Assembly: GCA_964534415.1 (NCBI GenBank)
Contig: CAZHOL010000013.1
Coordinates: 1-15,655 of the forward strand
Reading direction: 5' to 3'
Source of the DNA: CAYLNC01 sp964534415
GTDB lineage: Bacteria; Patescibacteriota; Minisyncoccia; Phycocordibacterales; JAACPR01
Length of the DNA stretch: 15,655 bases
In this document: in pieces, positions 11,947 through 15,655 of the stretch
Numbering within the stretch: the stretch's first letter is position 1
How the letters are laid out: the number at the start of each line of letters is the position of its first letter
Notes under the pieces: model-generated
Database searches by the model: none
Told to the model about the DNA's origin: nothing
The model's input: only the letters and a program-made list of their open reading frames with translations
Made by a program: the position numbers and the translations under genes

Positions 11947-12975
11947 ATGCAAAAGAAAACAGAGCTTTATTTCCTTTTAGGATTATTAATAGTTATCGCG
12001 GTATTAACTTTCTTCATTTACAAACCATTCATTTACGTACTATTTCTCGCCGTAGTCGTCGCAACAATCTTTCAGCCAATATATAAAAAAGCTCTGAAAA
12101 TCTCCAAAAATAAAGCGAGCCTAGCTTCACTATTATCAACACTGTTTGTCCTCCTAATCGTGATCATACCTGTCAGCTTAATTGCGACACAAATACTTCG
12201 CGAATCAACTTCACTATACTCATATATTTTAGAAGGAAACGCCACAATTTTTTCCGAGGGCGCACATCAATCAATTTCAAAACTAAAAAACTCATTGCCA
12301 ATTTTGCAAAATTTGGATTTGGACTTGAATAAATATGCCGAGCAGTTTTTAAACTGGTTATTGCCATATTGGGGCTCACTATTTTCTAACTTGATTAAAA
12401 TTACAACCGGTACTTTTATCTTTTTGATTGCACTTTACTATATGTTTAAAGACGGCGAAAAACTAAAACTTGCGATACGTGAAATGAGTCCACTTAAAGA
12501 CTCTTACGATAATACAATCTTCAAAAAAATGGAGAACGCTATCAATTCGATAATTAAAGGAAGCCTCATCATTGCAATCATTCAAGGATTCGTAACTTCA
12601 ATTGGTTTTCTAATTTTTGGAGTACCTAGCGCATTCCTCTGGGGCACAATCGCATCAATTACTGCCCTTATTCCGAGCGTCGGTACCAGTTTAGTAGTCG
12701 TGCCAGCAATAATTTATCTATTTTTCAGCGGAAGCTTGTTGCCAGCAATTGGATTAGCTATTTGGGGATTCTTTGCGGTCGGTCTGATTGATAACTTCCT
12801 CGGACCAAAATTGGTTGAGCGTGGAATTAAAATTCATCCATTCTTAATTTTGCTTTCGGTATTAGGTGGATTGTCTCTGTTTGGACCTATAGGATTCATA
12901 ATTGGGCCTGTCGTGTTGAGTCTACTTTTCACCTTATCAGTTATATATTCAGAAATAATTCACCAGCAAATATAG
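11947..12975 (+). CDS. AI-2E (DUF20/PerM) family membrane transporter
   Basis: A 342-aa polytopic membrane protein of the AI-2E family, whose members include TqsA (autoinducer-2 export), PerM and Na+/H+ antiporters; the substrate cannot be told from sequence. Visible features are an N-terminal pair of helices (about 8-25 and 29-44, ending in the family's FQPIYKKALK), a third helix near 60-83, and a long extracytoplasmic region (about 88-150, with YSYILEG and LNWLLPYWGS). A helix follows at about 152-168 (FIFLIALYYMFKDGEKL), then a C-terminal helical bundle with GFVTSIGFLIFGVPSAFLWG, ALIPSVGTSLVVVPA, GPKLVERGIKIHPF and FGPIGFIIGPVV, the typical signature. It is followed after 1 nt by the Gmad2 gene, so the two form an operon. 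Confidence 0.92.
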   Translation: MQKKTELYFLLGLLIVIAVLTFFIYKPFIYVLFLAVVVATIFQPIYKKALKISKNKASLASLLSTLFVLLIVIIPVSLIATQILRESTSLYSYILEGNATIFSEGAHQSISKLKNSLPILQNLDLDLNKYAEQFLNWLLPYWGSLFSNLIKITTGTFIFLIALYYMFKDGEKLKLAIREMSPLKDSYDNTIFKKMENAINSIIKGSLIIAIIQGFVTSIGFLIFGVPSAFLWGTIASITALIPSVGTSLVVVPAIIYLFFSGSLLPAIGLAIWGFFAVGLIDNFLGPKLVERGIKIHPFLILLSVLGGLSLFGPIGFIIGPVVLSLLFTLSVIYSEIIHQQI

Positions 12976-12976
12976 T

Positions 12977-13546
12977 ATGCAAAAAATAATTTTTTCCGTA
13001 TTGATTTTGATTCTTGTTGTCTTTGCATTTAAAAACGATAATGCCGAGACAATTAAAATTATTAAAGTTAACAATTTCGAGGAGTGCGTTTTGGCTAGCT
13101 ATCCAATTCAAGAATCTTATCCGAGAAAATGTATCGATGGCGAAGAAAATTCCTTCACAGAATATATCGGAAACCAAATTGAAAAAAAAGATTTGATCAC
13201 TGTCGAAACCCCTACCCCAAACCAAAGTGTTGCAAATAAATTTGAGATTCGTGGAAAAGCGCGAGGTTTTTGGTTTTTTGAAGCTTCTCTACCTGCGCGA
13301 ATTCTAGATCAAAACAAAAAAGAGGTCTTCGTCTTTTCTATTGAAACAACAGACGAATGGATGACAGAGGAATTTGTTAATTTTGAGAAAGTGGTTGATT
13401 TGGGAACTTCAACAGTTCCTCAAAAGGGATATCTAGAAATAATGAAAAGCAATCCATCAGATTTAAGCGAGAACAACGACTCACTCATCATTCCTATTTC
13501 ATTTTCAAATAATTTTGTCGAAACTCAGACGGAAGTCGTTCAATAG
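12977..13546 (+). CDS. Secreted Gmad2 immunoglobulin-like domain protein
   Basis: The 189-aa protein has an N-terminal signal peptide (MQKIIFSVLILILVVFAFKN, cleavage near DNAE). A short two-cysteine module follows (FEECVLASYPIQESYPRKC, C37 and C52), then a Gmad2-type Ig-like domain at about 73-178: ITVETPTPNQSVANKFEIRG, KARGFWFFEASLPARILDQ, DEWMTEEFVNFEKVV, KGYLEIMKSNPSDLSENNDS and IPISF. Gmad2 domains are named from a spore-germination protein but are widespread surface domains in Patescibacteria, where the role is unknown. The Cys module (x-Y-P-x-x-E-S-Y-P-R-x-C) is a recurring partner. It is co-transcribed with the AI-2E permease. Its 3' end overlaps the convergent alkD-like gene by 53 nt. 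Confidence 0.85.
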   Translation: MQKIIFSVLILILVVFAFKNDNAETIKIIKVNNFEECVLASYPIQESYPRKCIDGEENSFTEYIGNQIEKKDLITVETPTPNQSVANKFEIRGKARGFWFFEASLPARILDQNKKEVFVFSIETTDEWMTEEFVNFEKVVDLGTSTVPQKGYLEIMKSNPSDLSENNDSLIIPISFSNNFVETQTEVVQ

Positions 13547-14198
13547 AATAGCGTAGCATTGTTCGCGGCATTTTCGATGCGAATTTATTTAAAAATTTTA
13601 TCAGAGTCTGTTCTGTATTTTTACCAACTTCGCGCAACATCCAACCGCAAGCTTTGTGAATTAAATCGTGTTTGTCAGTCATGAGAATTTCTATGATTTT
13701 CAATGTGTCGTCGAATTGGCCGGCCCTGATCAGAGCGTAAGTCGACACAATTGCAATTCTGCGTTCCCATAGATTTTTTGATTTTACTAATTTATACAAA
13801 ATCTTATTATCGTTTCCGCGAACAATCCAATCACCTAAAATATATGGCGCAGACAAGTCAACCAAATCCCAATTATTTACTCCGCGCAGGTTAGATAAAT
13901 AAAACTTCACAATCTTTTTTCTCTCAGAATCGTTTTCTGACTTTTCATATTGCATCACCAATATTTCGAGAGCAGTCAGGCGATGTTCGTGAATTTTGCT
14001 TTGTAAAAGCTTTTTCAAAACATCTAGTGACGCTGTTTGAAATTTCTTGGCGATTTGTCTTTGCTCTGGTACGGTCAGACCGATGAAAATATCTCCCTCA
14101 CCGTATTGACCTTTTTCGGTTTTGAAAAATCGCTGGCAAATCGCCGCTTTTTCTTTACTACTTTTTGCTTTTAGAGCTTTAACTATCGATGTATACAT
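13494..14198 (-). CDS. alkD: AlkD-type DNA alkylation repair glycosylase
   Basis: Removes N3- and N7-alkylated purines from DNA without base flipping; an all-helical protein of HEAT-like repeats. The 234 aa fit the family. It contains GVNNWDLVDLSAPYILGDWI (W110, D114), the region corresponding to Bacillus cereus AlkD W109/D113. NLWERRIAIVSTYALIRAGQ (about 142-161) has the conserved arginine, ACGWMLREVGK has W186 (B. cereus W187) and RTMLRYSIERLP is the usual C-terminal motif. All active-site residues appear conserved. The 3' end overlaps the convergent Gmad2 gene by 53 nt. The ATG at 14198 has TATTAT exactly 6 nt upstream and no Shine-Dalgarno. Confidence 0.93.
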   Translation of the reverse strand: MYTSIVKALKAKSSKEKAAICQRFFKTEKGQYGEGDIFIGLTVPEQRQIAKKFQTASLDVLKKLLQSKIHEHRLTALEILVMQYEKSENDSERKKIVKFYLSNLRGVNNWDLVDLSAPYILGDWIVRGNDNKILYKLVKSKNLWERRIAIVSTYALIRAGQFDDTLKIIEILMTDKHDLIHKACGWMLREVGKNTEQTLIKFLNKFASKMPRTMLRYSIERLPSEFRQNYLKMK

Positions 14199-14204
14199 TT
14201 ACCT

Positions 14205-14210
14205 ATAATA
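14205..14210 (-). promoter_or_regulatory. -10 element of alkD, leaderless geometry
   Basis: TATTAT on the minus strand, 6 nt before the ATG at 14198. TTGTCA 15 nt further upstream is a possible -35; it is the opposite strand of the region holding the plus-strand TTGACA at 14225. Confidence 0.45.
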
Positions 14211-14224
14211 CCACATTGGAAATG

Positions 14225-14252
14225 TTGACAAAACTTTACAAATTGATAGTCT
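14225..14252 (+). promoter_or_regulatory. Promoter of the tRNA-like RNA pair
   Basis: A perfect TTGACA (14225-14230), 16-nt spacer, TAGTCT (14247-14252). The expected start is at about 14259, one base before the 5' end of the tRNA-like acceptor stem. Confidence 0.55.
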
Positions 14253-14259
14253 ATTTGTC

Positions 14260-14386
14260 GGAGTCTTAGCTCAGAAAGTGAATAGTGCCGGGCTCTTGCG
14301 AGTTGCCCGCGGAAAACACTATTCACAAATGAGAGCGCCCCGTTAATGGGGAGGTTCGTCGGTGACAAACCCGACAGACTCCGCCA
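14260..14386 (+). ncRNA. 127-nt tRNA-like RNA with a hairpin in place of the D-loop
   Basis: A 7-bp acceptor stem GGAGTCT (14260-14266) / AGACTCC (14376-14382) is followed by G and an encoded CCA (14384-14386). T8-A9 and a D stem GCTC (14269-14272) / GAGC (14333-14336) are present. The D-loop, however, is replaced by a perfect 10-bp helix GTGAATAGTG (14278-14287) / CACTATTCAC (14317-14326) topped by a GC-rich stem (14289-14292 with 14306-14309, and 14293-14295 with 14300-14302). The usual GG of the D-loop is absent. The arm at the anticodon position, CCCC/GGGG (14338-14341 / 14348-14351), has a 6-nt loop GTTAAT instead of 7. The T stem GTCGG/CCGAC encloses an 8-nt loop TGACAAAC instead of TTCRANY. 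It therefore looks tRNA-derived but not a decoding tRNA. Annotation as a mis-sequenced or degenerate tRNA is the alternative. Confidence 0.65.
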
Positions 14387-14393
14387 ATCTGAT

Positions 14394-14467
14394 GCGTGTG
14401 TAGCTCAACTGGATAGAGCATGCCCACACTTCGGGCAAGGTTGCAGGTTCAACTCCTGTCATGCGCT
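14394..14467 (+). tRNA. tRNA-Arg-like gene with an aberrant anticodon loop (ACT, C33)
   Basis: A full cloverleaf of normal size. The acceptor is GCGTGTG (14394-14400) / CATGCGC (14460-14466) with two G-U/U-G pairs, and the discriminator is T. The D arm GCTC AACTGGATA GAGC contains G18-G19 and A20. The anticodon stem TGCCC (14421-14425) / GGGCA (14433-14437) is perfect, and the T arm has the canonical loop TTCAACT. The D-loop and variable region (AGGTT then GCAGG) are those of tRNA-Arg. The anticodon loop reads ACACTTC: position 33 is C rather than the near-universal T, and 34-36 is ACT, which would be a Ser anticodon on a tRNA lacking the long Ser variable arm. A20 and C35, the main ArgRS identity bases in E. 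coli, are present. CCA is not encoded. It begins 7 nt after the tRNA-like RNA. Confidence 0.65.
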
Positions 14468-14476
14468 GTTCTTCCC

Positions 14477-14502
14477 CGCCGGTCACCATGACCGGCGTTT
14501 TT
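14477..14502 (+). terminator. Intrinsic terminator of the tRNA-like pair
   Basis: A 9-bp stem CGCCGGTCA (14477-14485) / TGACCGGCG (14489-14497) with a 3-nt loop, then five T (14498-14502). Confidence 0.88.
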
Positions 14503-14521
14503 ATTTATAAAAAAAATTTGA

Positions 14522-14527
14522 TATTAT
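14522..14527 (+). promoter_or_regulatory. -10 element of the rhodanese gene, leaderless geometry
   Basis: TATTAT followed by 6 nt and the ATG at 14534. No Shine-Dalgarno and no clear -35. Confidence 0.45.
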
Positions 14528-14533
14528 TTTCTC

Positions 14534-14770
14534 ATGACAAAACCACTAATCATAGACGTCAGAAGCGCTGATGAATTTTCATCCGGTCACAAAGAAAACG
14601 CCATTAACATTCCCATTCAGGACTTGGACAATTCGAGCTTTATCCAAGAACTTCACAAAGATACACCTATTCAAGTCTACTGTCACTCTGGTGGTCGTGC
14701 AGAAATGGCTAAAAGAGTTCTCGAATTTCGTGGTTTTACGAATGTAGAAAATCTAGGTGGATTTAATTGA
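14534..14770 (+). CDS. Single-domain rhodanese (PspE/GlpE-like)
   Basis: A 78-aa stand-alone rhodanese domain, predicted to carry sulfane sulfur on a cysteine persulfide. It starts MTKPLIIDVRSADEFSSGHK (the typical I-D-V-R-x-x-x-E-F/Y and G-H motif, then ENAINIPI). Active-site C50 lies in VYCHSGGRAEMAKRVLEFRG, a six-residue loop of the sulfurtransferase type rather than the seven-residue Cdc25/arsenate-reductase type. It ends GFTNVENLGGFN, as in small rhodaneses, only slightly shorter than PspE. There is no signal peptide, so it is cytosolic, and no sulfur-metabolism neighbour shows its partner. The last 8 nt overlap the convergent gpmI end. The ATG at 14534 is preceded by a leaderless-type -10. 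Confidence 0.92.
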   Translation: MTKPLIIDVRSADEFSSGHKENAINIPIQDLDNSSFIQELHKDTPIQVYCHSGGRAEMAKRVLEFRGFTNVENLGGFN

Positions 14771-15655
14771 TCAAACTATTCCCCGTCATCACTGTGGGTT
14801 TTTTCAAATTCATCATTTGTAAAATTGTTGGAGCCAAATCAGCAAGACTTCCATCGTGCAAAGTCACTGATTCATCAGTAACAATACATGGCACAGGGCT
14901 GAGAGTATGCGCAGTATGTTTATCTCCCGTTACAGGATCGATATTTAATTCTGCGTTTCCATGATCAGCGGTAATAACGGCAACTCCCCCTTTCGACTGA
15001 ATAGCTTCGACAAATCTTTTCAGATTTTTATCAACCGTCTCAATTGCAATTTTAATTGCGGGAACATTCGCGGTGTGCCCAACCATGTCTGGGTTGGCGT
15101 AGTTTATGAAGATAAAGTCTGCACCGCTTTCGACTCGCTTGATTGCCTCGTCAGTGATTGCTTCTGCGCGCATTTCAGGCGCTTCGTCGTGCGTTTTCAC
15201 ATCCTTGCGACTAGCGAGCAAAACATGTTCTTCGCCCTTGTGCGGTTCTTCTTTTCCACCGTTCAAAAAATATGTAGCATGTGGGAATTTTTCAGTTTCC
15301 GCGATGTGGGCCTGTGTCAAACCAGCGAGTGAAATTTCATTTGCGAGTGTCGTCTCAATTTTGTTCGGCTCAAAGACAACTTCAACATCAAATTTTTTGT
15401 CATATTCAGTCAAAGTCGCAATAAAAAGATTTTTCTCCGCCTTCATTTCCAAAATTTTTGAAAGCAACATTCGTGCACGGTCTGCTCTGAAGTTCATCAC
15501 GATTATTGCGTCACCTGTTCCGATTTCGCTTCTTTGCAAAACGAAAGGTTCAATGTGTTCGTCGCTTTTGCCGGCGGCGTGTTGTTTTTTAACTTCATCA
15601 ATTGCGTCTGTGGTAATCGCGGTGTCGTCGCCTGTAGAAATTAATTTCATAAATC
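14763..15655 (-). CDS. gpmI: 2,3-bisphosphoglycerate-independent phosphoglycerate mutase, C-terminal part
   Basis: Glycolytic interconversion of 3- and 2-phosphoglycerate by a metal-dependent enzyme of the alkaline phosphatase superfamily. The window contains about 297 codons of a protein normally about 510 aa. The frame stays open past the Met at 15650 to the edge, so that Met is internal and the gene is cut by the window, not truncated. Visible motifs: MNFRADRARML (substrate-binding arginines), INYANPDMVGHTANVPA (metal-binding D and H), VAVITADHGNAEL (D-H metal ligands), KHTAHTLSPVPCIV (metal-binding H) and the terminal LADLAPTILQMM. All C-terminal metal ligands are present; the catalytic serine half is outside. 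It is convergent with the rhodanese gene, overlapping by 8 nt. Confidence 0.95.
   Translation of the reverse strand, partial: FMKLISTGDDTAITTDAIDEVKKQHAAGKSDEHIEPFVLQRSEIGTGDAIIVMNFRADRARMLLSKILEMKAEKNLFIATLTEYDKKFDVEVVFEPNKIETTLANEISLAGLTQAHIAETEKFPHATYFLNGGKEEPHKGEEHVLLASRKDVKTHDEAPEMRAEAITDEAIKRVESGADFIFINYANPDMVGHTANVPAIKIAIETVDKNLKRFVEAIQSKGGVAVITADHGNAELNIDPVTGDKHTAHTLSPVPCIVTDESVTLHDGSLADLAPTILQMMNLKKPTVMTGNSLIN

Noticed and set aside
14273..14332. A spliced intron in the D-loop of a normal tRNA
   Set aside because: Removing the insert still leaves no GG in the D-loop, an 8-nt T-loop and a 6-nt anticodon loop, and it is far too short for a group I intron.
14183..14368. 61-codon minus-strand open frame across the tRNA-like RNA
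   Set aside because: It reads the opposite strand of a strongly structured RNA with its own promoter and terminator; it has no Shine-Dalgarno or -10 in place and overlaps the alkD start.
14260..14467. T-box riboswitch, tmRNA or tRNA-Sec
   Set aside because: No T-box sequence and no downstream synthetase gene. The RNA is too short and lacks the tmRNA tag frame and pseudoknots. Acceptor and T stems are 7 + 5 bp with a short variable region, unlike tRNA-Sec.
14763..15650. A 295-aa complete phosphatase-like protein starting at 15650
   Set aside because: The frame remains open to the window edge and the family is about 510 aa, so the Met is internal to gpmI.
1..15655. Alternative genetic code with UGA read as Gly
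   Set aside because: UGA ends several genes at family-typical positions (for example the 100-aa gene, the rhodanese and the 91-aa gene), and conserved glycines use GGN codons.
1..15655. CRISPR array, insertion sequence, prophage or integrase gene
   Set aside because: No regularly spaced repeats, no transposase or integrase motifs, and no long terminal inverted repeats were found by eye.

Overview
The window looks like a chromosomal segment of a host-dependent candidate-phyla-radiation bacterium (Patescibacteria, probably the Parcubacteria/Paceibacteria side). This rests on the AT-rich base composition, tightly packed genes, a reduced housekeeping set, and families common in that group: DUF4230, Gmad2, AI-2E/DUF20, an archaeal-type CMP kinase and a YibE/F-like fragment. 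UGA is used as an ordinary stop, so this is not a code-25 lineage (Gracilibacteria/SR1). No mobile element, CRISPR array or rRNA was seen.

Layout. 1-213: 5' part of a secreted or membrane protein (minus). 272-344: tRNA-Asn. 408-980: two small orphan genes (plus). 1002-1703: rsmE (minus), divergent from a CMP kinase at 1742-2329. 2332-2413: tRNA-Leu (minus), then guaC at 2442-3512 (minus). 3603-3779: small membrane protein (plus). 3818-10339: a complete nine-gene F1Fo ATP synthase operon read on the minus strand in the order atpI/Z-B-E-F-H-A-G-D-C. 10479-10823: small orphan gene. 10870-11463: DUF4230 protein (minus), divergent from the small orphan gene at 11574-11849. 11947-13546: AI-2E-type permease plus Gmad2 protein. 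13494-14198: AlkD-type DNA glycosylase (minus). 14260-14467: two aberrant tRNA-like RNAs between their own promoter and terminator. 14534-14770: rhodanese. 14763-15655: C-terminal part of gpmI (minus, runs off the window).

Two gene styles alternate. Eight housekeeping or transporter genes have no Shine-Dalgarno; a -10-like hexamer ends 6-7 nt before their ATG, the geometry of leaderless mRNAs. Genes inside the ATP synthase operon are mostly 1-4 nt apart and also lack Shine-Dalgarno sites. In contrast, five small genes of unknown function (37-114 aa, all on the plus strand) have a promoter, a purine-rich Shine-Dalgarno and a GC-rich intrinsic terminator of their own, and visibly higher GC and C-ending codon use.

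The strongest candidates for something undescribed are: (1) a 127-nt tRNA-like RNA with a long hairpin in place of its D-loop and altered T and anticodon loops, followed by an Arg-type tRNA body with an aberrant anticodon loop; (2) the family of small Shine-Dalgarno cassettes; and (3) an ATP synthase c subunit with a two-carboxylate Na+-type motif, which suggests sodium coupling.
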